In this document: piece after piece, positions 13,201 through 24,378 of the stretch
Layout: each line of letters begins with the position of its first letter
Position numbering within the stretch: the stretch's first letter is position 1
Assembly: GCA_947846985.1 (NCBI GenBank)
Contig: CANTUZ010000012.1
Location: 18,500,135-18,564,134, forward strand
Length of the DNA stretch: 64,000 nt
Direction of reading: 5' to 3'
Source: Fratercula arctica
Lineage: Eukaryota; Chordata; Aves; Charadriiformes; Alcidae
Program-made: the position numbers and the translations under genes
Notes under the pieces: generated by a model
Told to the model about the DNA's origin: nothing
Databases searched by the model: none
What the model saw: only the letters and a program-made list of their open reading frames with translations

Positions 13201-16200
13201 CTTTTCAACATTACAATGATTACATTTGTTAAGGAATTCCTCATTTCCTTCACTTAAGGCTAAAAAAGGACATCAGGTAAAACTCCGTAAATACAGGTAA
13301 ATTATACAAGACTTTGCACCTCATTTTGCTTGTGTTTATCACTTTGTTGTGGAAAGTATTTTTACAAGGGAGCGCTAAGAGTTGGCCCAGAAAACAGGAA
13401 AGTTACAATGATCTTGATCCCTGTCTTCAGCTACAATTGGACAAATCAATAAGGCACCTGTAATTCCTTCCATCTTGTTTCCCAAGAGGCATCCTTTTCC
13501 CCCGCTCCAGCTGCTTTGTGAGGCCTATAACGTTATCAAGTACTCATTTAAGGCAAGGAAAAATTATAATCGTTCAAATACTCACAAACTAATGCCCCTT
13601 CATAAAAAAAATCTGATTGCAAATATCTCAGGACTGCAACTTCTACCTTTTTTATTTTCACTCAGAAGAGAATAAGACTGTACTCCAAAGTCTCCAAAAC
13701 ACCACAGTTTTTACAAGTATGGCAAGTATCTCACTTGCAACATTAAGCATACTGAAAATAGTTACTACACACTAACAATAGGCCTGAAATACTCCGAAGC
13801 CCAGCAATCTGACCCTTATTCTGATTTGAGCACAAACTTCGCATCCTCTGGATTAAGTTCCAAGAAACACTGAATTACTAAATATCCCATCATCCTTCAA
13901 CTAGTCGATTATATGTAAGATTAAGCACTCAGTATCAATCAATGAATGTCAACTAGAGACTCAAAATTTCCAGTAGCTGGATTTAGTCACATCTGAAACC
14001 AGCAATTCCCATACCAAGGGTATCACAATTACATCCACTGGAGTGAGAGCTCTCTGTATTACCAAATTTGCTCTTAAATGTCAAGTCAGTTAAAATTTAG
14101 CATAACCAAGACCAAAAAATGCGTACTCACTGTTATGCCACTGTATTCCCCCCCTTTAACCTCACTGGCAACGTAAGGGCGTTGATGCAACATTTTATCA
14201 ACGAAAGAGCTGCTGTGTACAGTTGAGCAGTGACAGAAATGCAGCATAACTGGATGCTCATTTTTATTTGGATTATTTTATTTCCTTACTTTTACGTTTT
14301 AAAAAGCCTTGCTCTCCTTCAAGGAAGCAACACCACTTATGAGTAAATACCACAGAATGCTGGGTACACTTTGTACCAAGATGAAATGCTCATTACATGA
14401 CATGGCATTGCTGACTCGGCAACATGACTGATCCCATGATGATCATGCTCCTTCAATTTTTCGAAAAAACACACATTAGAAGTTTATGCAAACCCATTAC
14501 GTGGTCGTTCTTGACAGACACTTGTTGTGATTTGAGCATCAAATTAAACCTCTCAGTATTGTAGCACTCCTGTACTGTAGAGATGCATTGTATTTGTGTG
14601 CCTTTTTACATAACCTGGGAAGTCAGTGACATTTCACACTCCCGCCTGCCAAAGAGAAGCCTTTCTACAGTTCTGTGACCAATGCCAGCCTCACTTTTCC
14701 ACCATCGCTGCCGTGTGAGCAGTTACTATTAACTGACACCAGTTCTGATTTAAGGGACACAATGCATATGGGCATGAAAGTATATGTGCTTTTTAAAATT
14801 TTTTTATTTAAGCATGAAAAGGGTATTTTTTCATGACACTACCAACTACATGAAATCCTTTAACCCAGATAGCCCCGTAGTATCTTTATGCATATCAGTC
14901 AGAATGACCAACATTCACAATTTCCTGGGGTAACTGAGGCTCTTTTTCCAGTAGTTATATGAAGTTTGCACCTATGCTGAAAAAAAAAAAAAAAAGCAGC
15001 AAGGGAAAGCATTAATTATCAAAAATGAACTTACATTTAGAGTGCTCAAGAAGATAAATGAAGATATTTTTAGAGAAGACAGACTTGTTTTGGTTTATTT
15101 CACCAGGGATTTCTTTACACTCTGAAGTTGGGTGGACACTAGTTACTAGTTTCAGCTGGAGGAATTGGGCTTTGGAGGCTATGCCAACTTAAACCAGTCT
15201 CAAAGTCAATTTAAGTGAGTGCAACATTGTTCAGATATAACCTAATTTTATTAAATGATTTTCCTCCCAATCTCTGAATACGTAATACAGTATAGTCACA
15301 ATCCAGAGCACAGAGGGAACTAATTCAATTTGGCTTAAAATAACTGTAACATTAAAGTAGTGCATTTGGTAGTAAAATCATAGAGGGAATAAAACAAGTA
15401 TCTCAAGGCAGTCCTCTAACAGCTGCACCACTTGAACTTTGCTTTAGACAAAAAGCTGTTCGAAAAATGTAAAAACATGAGGAAAATGATTTATTGACTA
15501 GCCAAACAAAGGCAGCCAATCAGTAACTGTTCAAAGACCTTTAATTCAAACCAACTTCAGGTGAAACTGCACAGCAAGTGACCCAACTTGTATGTTCTCC
15601 AGTTTTAAGTTCTCAGATCTTTTGCAAGCTGGTAAAAAGTCTGAAAGTGGTTGAAATTAATAACTGTGTGAGCACATGTGTTTTATTGCTATGGAGAATT
15701 TTATTCCTCTTCAGTTCTGTTTTCTGCAGAATTGACTTCAAAAGGCTTGAATAATAACAATAAAAAAAGTATACATGATAGTAAGTTCTGCTAATACTTG
15801 CAAGTATAAGCACAAACTATTTCACAAGAAATTCCACTGGCAACCCTTGAATTCAGTGTCCATATTGAAATTCAGCCTACACTGTTATTTTAAAGTGGAA
15901 TGCATTGCCACTATTGTTTAACATCCTGTTTATTCAATTGCTGATGCTCCTATTTCAATCAATTGTTGCTGTACTAAATAAGCTCACAAGGATGCTCTAA
16001 GTGATCAGTGCCTTTCCCTCCTACCAGCCAGGTCACCTGTTGAGATTTCAAGACAGTAGTATTCTCTTTTAGAATTCACTTAAGAACTTACATACACATC
16101 TTCCCAGGCATATTTCTTCTAGTGCCACTGAGTATAAACTAGATGCTGGACTTCAGAAAACTTGGAAAAAAAAAAAAAAAAAAGGCAGAGTAGTACACCT

Positions 16201-17399
16201 TTGCTCTGATTTCATTAGTGACACTTGCCAAGGATTTTTTTAATATAAAAAATACCATACAGATTAAAAAAATGAAAAAATATATCTATAAAAAGAAAAG
16301 TTTCTCTGGTGACATTAACAACTTTTTTTACCTCCACAAAACTCCTGCTCCTTGAGTAGCTTTTTTTTTAATTAAAAAAATTCACTTTGAATGAATGTTA
16401 GACATCAGAAAAAACTATTTTAAGACAATATTTTGAAGTTTATTAATTTCAATTCTCGCTGTAATTCTTGTGTAACTCTGCACCACATCCCTCTGCAGTT
16501 ATATTAGACAGGTTTGCAACATCAGCTTTGATTATAAGTCAGTGTAATAGGATTGTCACACTGCGCTGCTCCTCCATGCATTCTACTTCAACTCCTCTCA
16601 AATAAGAAAATTGCTGCATTTTCTCTGCTTCTAAGTGACCCACTAAAAGCTTCTCCAGATCTATTTTGCATTGCCTTATCAGCTCATTTATTCTGCCTTC
16701 AGATCACTTGTCTTGCACAAGTCGGGTAGTGAAGAATTCTACACAGAAGAATCACATTAAGTTTCTGAAACACTTCAGTCTCAACTGTGAAGAATCTTCT
16801 CTTTAGAGATTTGTTTTATAATTTGAATGAAAAAAATGTTTTGCAACTTGTATATAAAAGTAACGCATTGCACAAACTTCTCAGTAAAAGGTACAATTCT
16901 GTGGTGGAATTCCAGAGATGCTTATCAGCCTCTTTAGAGTGTTTGTCCCATGTGTTAATTCATTAATCTATACAACATGAAATGGCTTCTTACTCTAAAA
17001 TCTGGTGCACATTCATTCCCCATATGCGTCTGAAAGCTAAGTTCCATGACACAATCTTCATAATTATGTGCTAGAAGGGGGAGGCAGGAATTAGAATATC
17101 ACTGCGAATGAGATTTTGCTTAAAGGGCCAGAGTTGTACAACACTGATGGAAACCTATTTTGATATACCATGCTTGTTTTTCATTACCACCGTGACTTGT
17201 CAGTTTACAGCCCGCACTACCCCGACAGAAGTATTTCCAATAGACCAAACTTTCTAGATTTCAGGTAAGCCACATAGTTCACGATGATGCTCATCACTGC
17301 AACCTGACGTTAACACAAACTTTGTAAGAGAAACCGCCAGACCCTGCAGCAGCTGGGAACCCCAACACACGACTTTGATACCTGAACTGTTTTAACTTT
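10285..17399. other. AT-rich non-coding DNA, probable intron
   Basis: No exon was supported. Simple tracts include A16 at 14980-14995 and A18 at 16166-16183. GC content rises from about 17.2 kb toward the CpG island. Open frames in this block are short or begin with non-ATG codons and have no family signature. Confidence 0.5.
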
Positions 17400-17754
17400 T
17401 CCTTCGCTGTTGTCAACCCCCCGGGCCCCAGCAGCCCCGCGCACTGCAGGCAGCGGCACTGCCCCCGGTACGCGGGGCACACCGGCCAGTCCCGCGGCGG
17501 GACAGGAACTTGCCAGCCCTCTGTCACAACACGGTGCGTTTCAGAGCCGCCCTACTTCATGCCAAGAAGGGAGAGAACGAAAGGGAGGGAGGGAGGGGAT
17601 GGCACGCTACCCTGCCCCAGGACAGCAGCAGGCAGCCCTCCCCGGGCGGACCGTAAGGCCGGCCGGGCAGCATGCGTGGCGACCCGGGAGACGAGCGAGG
17701 ACCAGAGCGCGGGTCCGCCCGGCAGGACCCGCCGCGCCTCCCTGGCACACCGCC

Positions 17755-17773
17755 GGGGGGGGGGGGGGGGGGG
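17755..17773 (+). repeat. G19 homopolymer inside CpG island
   Basis: Nineteen consecutive guanines, about 475 bp inside the presumed first intron downstream of the minus-strand donor at 18248. Such a run can form G-quadruplexes on the plus strand and is prone to length variation and sequencing error. Confidence 0.9.
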
Positions 17774-18247
17774 CGACGCCTGCCGGAGCCCCCCAGGGTG
17801 ACCCCGGCCACCCCCGACCGACAGCACCCTCCTTGCCCGGCCGTGGCGGCGCCGCACGGGGCGTTACCTGTCTCCCCGCTGCCCCGCGCTGCTGGCGGGC
17901 CAGCCCCGGGGCGCTCTCCCCGCGCCCTAGGCCCCGCCGCGGCGGCACCGGGCTGCCCAGCTCCTCCGCGCCTGGCAATGGCGGCGGCCCCGCTCCCCCC
18001 TCCCAGCTCCGCGCTCACTGGCTGCGCCGCTTCATGTGACCGAACAAAACCCTCCTCGGCACAGCCCTTTGTGTCCGGCCCGGACGGGGCACCGGGGAGG
18101 CCGCTCGCCGGCTCAGGGAGGGGGCGAGAGGCGACGGCGGGGACGCAGGGAGGCGACGAGGAAGGCCGGGGAGGGGAGCGGCCTCGCCCGCCCTTCCGCC
18201 CTCCACCGCGCCGCCACCGCCGCCGCCGCCTCGGCCCGGCCACTTAC

Positions 18248-18307
18248 CGCGACGCGGGCGGCTGCGGCCGAGTCGCGGTGCCGCACTAGGTCGGAGGCGG
18301 ACGCCAT
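18248..18307 (-). CDS. Candidate first coding exon (or 5' UTR ATG), possibly ZNF644
   Basis: On the minus strand an ATG at 18305-18307, with A at -3 and G at +4, opens 20 codons (MASASDLVRHRDSAAAARVA) that end in phase 0 at a consensus donor: the exon ends at 18248 and is followed by GTAAGTG. The frame is also open upstream, so the true start could be earlier. In mammals ZNF644 lies next to HFM1 on the same strand and has non-coding or barely coding 5' exons with a very long first intron, which fits the roughly 17 kb of non-coding DNA that follows here. The peptide is low-complexity, and I do not recognise it as any known N-terminus. It may be untranslated leader. The exon's 5' end (transcription start) is not defined. 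Confidence 0.4.
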
Positions 18308-18508
18308 GTTCCCCGATGCGGCAGGATGGAGGCAGAGCCGCCCTCCCCGCCAACCGCCGCTAGGGCGGACGGCTCCCCGCGCCCGCCCGCCCCGGCCTAG
18401 CCTGGCCCGCGCCGCCCCCGCCCCACGCGGCGCCGCGCGGAGCGGAGCGGAGGGGCGCGCGCCCCCTCCCCTCGCGGCGCGCAGCGGGGGAGAGCGGGGG
18501 AGGGTGTT

Positions 18509-18531
18509 AAAAAAAAAAAAAAAAAAAAAAA
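18509..18531 (+). repeat. A23 homopolymer in CpG island
   Basis: Twenty-three consecutive adenines in an otherwise GC-rich promoter region, about 200 bp upstream of the minus-strand ATG at 18307. It could act as a nucleosome-excluding poly(dA:dT) element, or be the tail of a lost retroelement. Confidence 0.9.
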
Positions 18532-18601
18532 GCATAACGGGAAACTCACGGGCTCGCCGGGGTGTGCGTCACGCCGGGGTTACGTCCTGCGCGCGGCGTC
18601 A

Positions 18602-18609
18602 TGACGTCA
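18602..18609. promoter_or_regulatory. CRE palindrome (CREB/ATF site)
   Basis: Perfect TGACGTCA, with further half sites within 60 bp upstream (CGTCA near 18567 and TACGTC near 18581). It lies about 300 bp upstream of the minus-strand ATG, inside the CpG island, a typical position for a functional CRE. Confidence 0.7.
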
Positions 18610-18706
18610 CCGCGCAAGCTTCCCGACCACCCACTCCCACCCCCCCGCGCCCTCCCCCGGCCACTCCGCGCGCGGTTTCACACACGCAGCGCCCCGCCGG
18701 CGGAGC

Positions 18707-18716
18707 GCGCATGCGC
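18707..18716. promoter_or_regulatory. NRF1 palindrome
   Basis: Perfect GCGCATGCGC, the core NRF1 recognition palindrome, within the CpG island and about 100 bp from the CRE. NRF1 sites are common in CpG-island promoters of broadly expressed genes. Confidence 0.7.
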
Positions 18717-18814
18717 GCGGCCTTCCCGCCCCGGCGCGCCCCAGCCCCCTCCTGCAGCCCGCGCGCCCCCCTTCCCGCCGGTGGCAGGTGTGCGGCCGTT
18801 ACCGCCGCGCGCCG

Positions 18815-18826
18815 CCCCCCCCCCCC
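18815..18826 (+). repeat. C12 homopolymer
   Basis: Twelve consecutive cytosines near the distal edge of the CpG island. It is G-rich on the minus strand, with weak quadruplex potential. Confidence 0.85.
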
Positions 18827-19369
18827 TACAGCGGGGCTGTGAGGAAATGGCTCCCGCGGGCGAGATGGGCGATTTCCTCACAGGGCCTTTCTTCTGAAGG
18901 CAGGCTGCCAGCGCGGCTGCCGCCCGCTCGCCCACCCGGCGCGGCCTCCCCTCACCTGCGCCAAGCCGCCCAGCGTGGTCGGGAGCGGGAAGGCGGAGTG
19001 TCGATTGCTTGGCGGTGCCTTTCCCCCACAGAAAGTGGAAAACTAGGTCAAGCGCTGGAGGAGCTGTACAAAGGCGGTCGCCGTGCCAGGGAGAAAGGCA
19101 GGCTCCCGCGACGAGCCGCGGCTGGCGAACGATGTGAGAGGGGAAGAGGAAACCTGAGAGGAGCAAGGAGACGACCCGGGGGTTGTCAGTCCGTCCGGGG
19201 GGGCAGGAAGCTATGAGGTGACAGCGAGAAAGTGGAAGCATGCGGTGCCATTTTTTTCTTCAGATTAATGCTTCTGATGGCAAACCCCGATTGAAACGGG
19301 CAGGGATTCAGGGGAGAATAGTAAATGTGTAAAGCAGGGACCACTTTGATAAATTACATTTTTTTTCTT

Positions 19370-20835
19370 CAGATTTGCTAGGCCCGGAGGATTTCACACT
19401 AGAGTGAGAAGTTGATTAAGGCAACATTAGAGGTGTGAGCGATTGTCACGGAGAGCTCACGAAGACAACTGAGATTCCAGGAGAGAGGAAAAGGAAAAAC
19501 ACAGCACATGTAATTCAAAAGGGGGGAATGGGTAGAGCCAAGCACTGTCAGTCATTACAGCCTCTATTCCCAGAAAAGTATTGAAGCAAATAATCATACG
19601 TCTTTTAAGTACATGGTAGCTAATGAAGTGATAAGTTACAGCCAACATGGATTTGTCAAGAAAATCATATCAAGCCAAACACATCCCATGCTGTACAAAA
19701 TAATGGGCCTTGGATGGGAGCAGTGGTAGATCTTGTCATGGCGTGACTTAAGTAAGGCTTTTGACACCATGTCAGAGAACTCTTAATTGAGCAAGCAAAA
19801 AATAGATAATGAAATGACTCCACAGTGGTGCAAAACTACATCAGCAATGCTTCACTGTGACAAATAAAAGGGTATACCAAGTATGCTTCCTTGGAGGTGG
19901 GTATGTCCTGGGTTTGGTACCAAGTCTAATTATGTGAACAACAGAGTACAGTTTACATCAACTGGATCTGCCAACAGTGCCAAACTGGCAGAGCTGGAAG
20001 CACGGTGCAAGACAAGAAAAGAATTCAAAATGTTCCTGACAAACTAGTTGCAGAAATAGGATGCAACTGAATAAATGCAGGTGCCAACTTCAACATTTAA
20101 GTCGGAAAATAACAATTGCACAGTTGCAAGACTGGGAACAGATGAATAAAGACTGGGTCTTCAGAAAAGGGGTCGGGGATCAGAGTAGATCACAAACTGA
20201 ACATGCATCAACAACGTCACACCATTGTGAAAAAAAGCTGCAGTACAGAGAGATATGTAAACAGAACTGTCATATCTAGGACATACAAAGAAATTCTCAT
20301 ATTTAACACTGATGAAGCCTCAGCTGTAGTACTGTGTTCAGATTTGGGCTCTGCATTTCAAGAAAAATTTCCTTCAAAAAAGTCCAATAGAAGGGAGTAC
20401 GGGGAAGAGCAAAAAATAAAAATAAAATTTAAAATTTTTAAAAGACATGACTAATTCAAAATAGGAATGCTTGAGATATTTAGTCTAGAGAAGAAAAGAC
20501 TATGGAGAGAAAAATACATTGTTCACTAAATCCACTGCAAAGAGGGCAAAAATTAACAGTTTTAAACTGCACTGAAAAATTCAGGTTAGACATTAGCAAA
20601 AGTTTTACTATGATATGGATAAATAAAACTGGCATATATTCTCTAGAGGGTTCTGCAAACTTTATTACTATTTTTTAAAACTTAGTTAAATACCCGTAAG
20701 AAAAGATTAGAAGCATTTGACTATGCTGTGAAGTAATGGAGGCAGACTAGGCAATCATTATTTTCAGCATCTTTTCATCTAACTGCAGTCACTATCCAGA
20801 TTATCTGTTCTGATTCTGTTTTTTTTTTTTTTTTC
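19370..20835 (+). mobile_element. Old, degraded CR1/L3-like LINE
   Basis: The plus strand follows the order of the old amniote CR1/L3 ORF2 and 3' region: 'CAGCCAACATGGATTTGTCAAG' near 19635, 'AAGGCTTTTGACACC' near 19754 (the RT AFDT motif), 'GTCCTGGGTTTGGTACC' near 19906, 'GTACTGTGTTCAGATTTGGG' near 20330, 'TTTAGTCTAGAGAAGAAAAGAC' near 20480 and 'AGGTTAGACATTAGCAAAAG' near 20583. Many indels and stops break the frame; the short ORF at 20061-20279 is a shadow of it. It is much more diverged than the other two CR1 copies, so it is an older insertion. Its 3' end probably merges into the T16 run at 20819-20834. Both boundaries are approximate. Confidence 0.8.
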
Positions 20836-23800
20836 CAATAGAAATTAATCCCAGAGACATTTAAACATTTAATGTGTTGATGTGATCTTATGCACAGGTG
20901 TAGATACCTCCTTTGGGAGTCTTTGTCATGTTACAATCTGTATAGCTGTGTGGCAACATATGTCACATGCTCAGCTAATTTGCTAATTTATAAACTTTAT
21001 ATATCACTATAAATTCCACATTTAAAAATAATGTGTTTGTTAGTGCTCATGTAACTAGTGTGAATCAAGGCTTTTGCTTTTCTTTGGGTTTTTTGTTTGT
21101 TTGTCTGGGTTTTTTTCCATGGTACCAGAGATTAATTTTCCCCAGAATCCATTAAATTTTGGGGGTTTTCTGGAGCATGCTATTTAGGGGAAGGCAGTGT
21201 GAATGGTTTATGTTATGGGACTGAGACCCACCAAACTCATCTCATTAGAGATGACTAAAAGGCCATTAAATAGGCCAATTTTTAATCTCCACTGCGTTAG
21301 ACTGAATTCAAACTGATAGCCCACAGGCAAAAGGCTATGAATATCATTAACAGTACCCTAAAGCACTCAGTCCCCTAATGAGTGCTAATGTTATTCTTCT
21401 GAGAATTAAGCTTGTTTTCTGAAAAGATACATTTATAAAATCAAATTCTGATATTTTGGAGCATGTATGGACAGTCTTCCACTGCTCTTATACACAAGAA
21501 ACATTATTATTCTTGTGCAATCCACATATTTCTTCTGAGATTCTTGGTCTTATGTGCTTCATGCTAACCAAAATACAAACAATTAAAACATGAAAAAGCA
21601 AATCTTAATATTACCCCATGCTTCTTCCTGGATATCCCATATGTTATTGTGATACCCAATTACTTTGGTGTTATCACCCTTACTAATATGTATTTTGTCC
21701 GTTAGCAGGTAATTTTTAAGCAACAGCAATTCTTGCTTCAATTCTGCTATTAATAGTTGAAGGAAAATACCAAATTCTATAAAAGCATTAACTTACAGAA
21801 GAAGATGCAGTGTTTTATTATATTTCACATCTATTTGTGAACAAGTAAAATGGTTAGCTTAAGGAAATATGAACTTCAGTTCTAATGCTGCCAAATCTCA
21901 TAATTTTTTAAAAGTTTAAAGATACCTAGCACTTTATGCCTCAACTTACTACTTATGCTAAAAGGCCCAATTCCGTAAGCCATAGTGGACTCTCTAAAAA
22001 AATGCTAATGATCCACACAATCTGTGGATCCAAAGAAAAATCCACATTTGGCATGAATTCATGGAGCTCATAACTGCAATATTTCATCAAAATGGCAGTG
22101 TGGTAAAAGATTGTGTCCAGTTCTGTCAGAACTCTTGATTTCTAATGCCACCAGCTTTACCACTTAGGCTTACAGTATGTGAAAAGTAGTAGACAATCTT
22201 AAAGGTTGCATTAAGAAGACTTTAGAAATATACACAAAATGATGCAAAATTGGGATTGCATGAAATAGAAATTTTAGGGCCAGCCTCCAATGAGGCACTC
22301 TAAGATCAGTGAAAGAAGGTGTGTGAACAGTAAATGGTCCAATTCTTGAATCCATATGATCCAATGCTTGAAAATTAAGCCAGATATTGCAGAGTTGTCT
22401 TTTCATTTCCAGGGATTCTGGCTGTGTCCTGTATTATTTCTCTACCAATACAGACAAGGCCTAGTAATGGTTAAAACAGCATTCAAAAATCTCTTGAGAG
22501 AAGGTTGCTACCTAGTTCCTCCTGGCCTTCAAAATGGTTATAAAAAGCTTAAACCAAGGCAGGCTCTTTCATATTAGCAGCAAAATAAGATTAACCGAAA
22601 CCCATTTAGAAACTGTTTCTTCATATAAACATTTTTGTAGCTGAAGCTGCAGAGGGAGATTTGGAGCAGGTCTAAGCTGAAGCATTTTGAATGAAAGAAG
22701 ATTGCAAATGCCTCCTTGTAACACACACAGCAAAATCCCAAATGCCTGGAGGGAAAAACTTTTTAATGATAATTTCTTACATTTATATAGCACCTTTTAT
22801 TCCCTAGGACCCCAAGCACTTCATTAACTCTATGCAAAAAGCTTCACCATGGAAATACATCCACTACACGCATCATTCTTTGAAAATTTCATTTTCAGTT
22901 GACACATTTCTTTCAATAACAAAATATTCTGCTTATCCTGTATATAGCAACCAAAACAACAACAGATAAAAGATCAAATTATACAGTTTTGAGTCGTAGA
23001 ACAATTTAAGCCTGTATGATTTTCAAAATAGTAAAGCACTCATGTAATGGATACATTGCATTTATCCCATCCATTTCCCCTCTCCATTTACTACTTTGAT
23101 CTCATCTTTGTACCGTAGCCTTTGGTAGAAAATTTTGTCTTCTGTAACATTTTCAAAATTGAGATGATCCTTGATGTCTGAATTTTAGACAAAAATGAGG
23201 TTTATAGGAAAAAGGAGCATCTTTTATTAAATCTACTACTATAAATTGAAAAAATAGAGAAGCTTTTTTGAGTACCCAAGACATAATGCTTTTTTTTTTT
23301 CAGCTATGATGGTTGTTCTAATAAAAGATCTTACCTTTACCTATAAAGTTTGTCTTGTCTTTGCCCTTAGACCCTCATAACTACAAAAACGAGGCCCCAG
23401 AAACGTGATATGAAAGATCGCTGTGTATTATTGCTCAACTGGCCACAGAGTTTTTCTTTTCATCCTACAGAGATGTTTCCGGTTTCCTGGCCTTTCTTAC
23501 AAAGACAGAGTACTAATTTCACCAATATCAACAAATTTTGGAGCTCAATGTACTGGTTGTTTCAACAAACAGTAATCAACATTATTTCCATTGAAATTTT
23601 AGAAGAACTAATAACAGAATGAATTGGAGCAGTTTGATTTATTTTATTGAAAGAGGAAAAATGACTTTTCTTAACTTTTTTTTGTTGTTTGAGCTGTTGA
23701 TTCATGTTTTGTTGGTTTCCTTGTTTCACAGGCTCTTTTGAAACACAGCTGTCAACGTTAATTAGAGGATTGTCTAGTCTATTTTTCAGACAGAACAAAA

Positions 23801-23943
23801 AATGTATTTTATTTATAATATAAATTTAGTCTCTGCTATAAATTAAGATATTCTAGTCATCTTTGTCAGTATCAATTAAACTTATAGAATTGCCAGTAAA
23901 ACAATAGGAGGGCAGTAAGAATATATAGGTAAAATAGGTAGGG
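20836..23943. other. AT-rich intergenic DNA
   Basis: No gene was seen. The block contains an 8-bp inverted repeat at 22010-22030 and, at about 22778-22830, a 'TTTATATAGCACCTTTTATT' then 'CCCCAAGCACTTCATTAA' pattern that resembles the ends of ancient amniote L3/MIR-type repeats (weak call). Confidence 0.5.
22778..22830 (+). repeat. Possible relic of an ancient amniote SINE/LINE
   Basis: The phrase 'TATATAGCACCTTTTATTCC' followed by 'AGCACTTCATTAA' resembles a recurring motif in old L3/MIR-class amniote repeats. The match is short and from memory of the consensus, so this is a weak call. Confidence 0.25.
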
Positions 23944-24378
23944 CTATGAAGATGATTAGGGGACTGGAACACCTCTCTTATGAAGAAAGGCCGATGGATT
24001 TGGGTCTCTTCAGTCTGGAAAAAAGATGACTGATGGGGGATCTTATCAATGCTTAGAAATATTTAAAGGGTGGGTGTCAGGAGGATGGGGCCAGGCTCTT
24101 CTCAGTGGTGCCCAGTGACAGGACAAGAGGTAACAGGCACAAACTTGAACATAAGAAGTTCCACCTAAACACGAGGAGGAACTTCTTTCTTTGAGGGTGG
24201 CAGAGCACTGGAACAGGCTGCCCAGAGAGGTGCTGGAGTCTCCGTCTCTGGAGACATTCAAAACCTGCCTGGATGTGTTCCTGGGCAACCTGCTCTAGGT
24301 GACCCTGCTCTGGCAGGGGAGTTGGACTAGATGATCTCCAGAGGTCCCTTCCAACCCCTATTGTTCTGTGATTCTGTA
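23944..24378 (+). mobile_element. CR1 LINE 3' end, 5'-truncated
   Basis: A clear avian CR1 3' region on the plus strand. It runs from 'GATTAGGGGACTGGAACACC' through 'GGCCGATGGATTTGGGTCTC', 'CAGGATGGGGCCAGGCTC', 'AGTGACAGGACAAGAGG', 'CACTGGAACAGGCTGCCCAG', 'GATGATCTCCAGAGGTCCC' and 'TTCCAACCCCTATTGTTCTG' to the terminal TTCTGTGATTCTGT repeat. It covers only the extreme C-terminus of ORF2 and the 3' UTR. Minus-strand ORFs over it (24046-24288, 24077-24700) are antisense shadows. It is more intact than the copy at 19.4-20.8 kb and so is younger. Confidence 0.95.

Larger units (their letters stand above)
17400..19220. promoter_or_regulatory. Large CpG island, promoter of a minus-strand gene (probably ZNF644)
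   Basis: About 1.8 kb of very GC-rich, CpG-dense DNA with sharp edges against AT-rich flanks. It contains a CRE palindrome (18602-18609), CRE half sites nearby, a perfect NRF1 palindrome (18707-18716), GC boxes (about 18405-18430), and no obvious TATA box: the layout of a housekeeping promoter. A minus-strand ATG at 18307 with a strong Kozak context sits in a YY1-like ACATGGCGTC context and is followed by a consensus donor. Long open frames on both strands inside the island (up to 268 codons) are the usual CpG-island artefact. Assignment to ZNF644 rests on known vertebrate gene order, not on protein identity. Confidence 0.85.

Noticed and set aside
17410..18842. Several long overlapping ORFs (up to 268 codons) on both strands
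   Set aside because: They lie in a CpG island where stop codons are rare. Composition is Pro/Arg/Ala/Gly low-complexity and no domain is visible.
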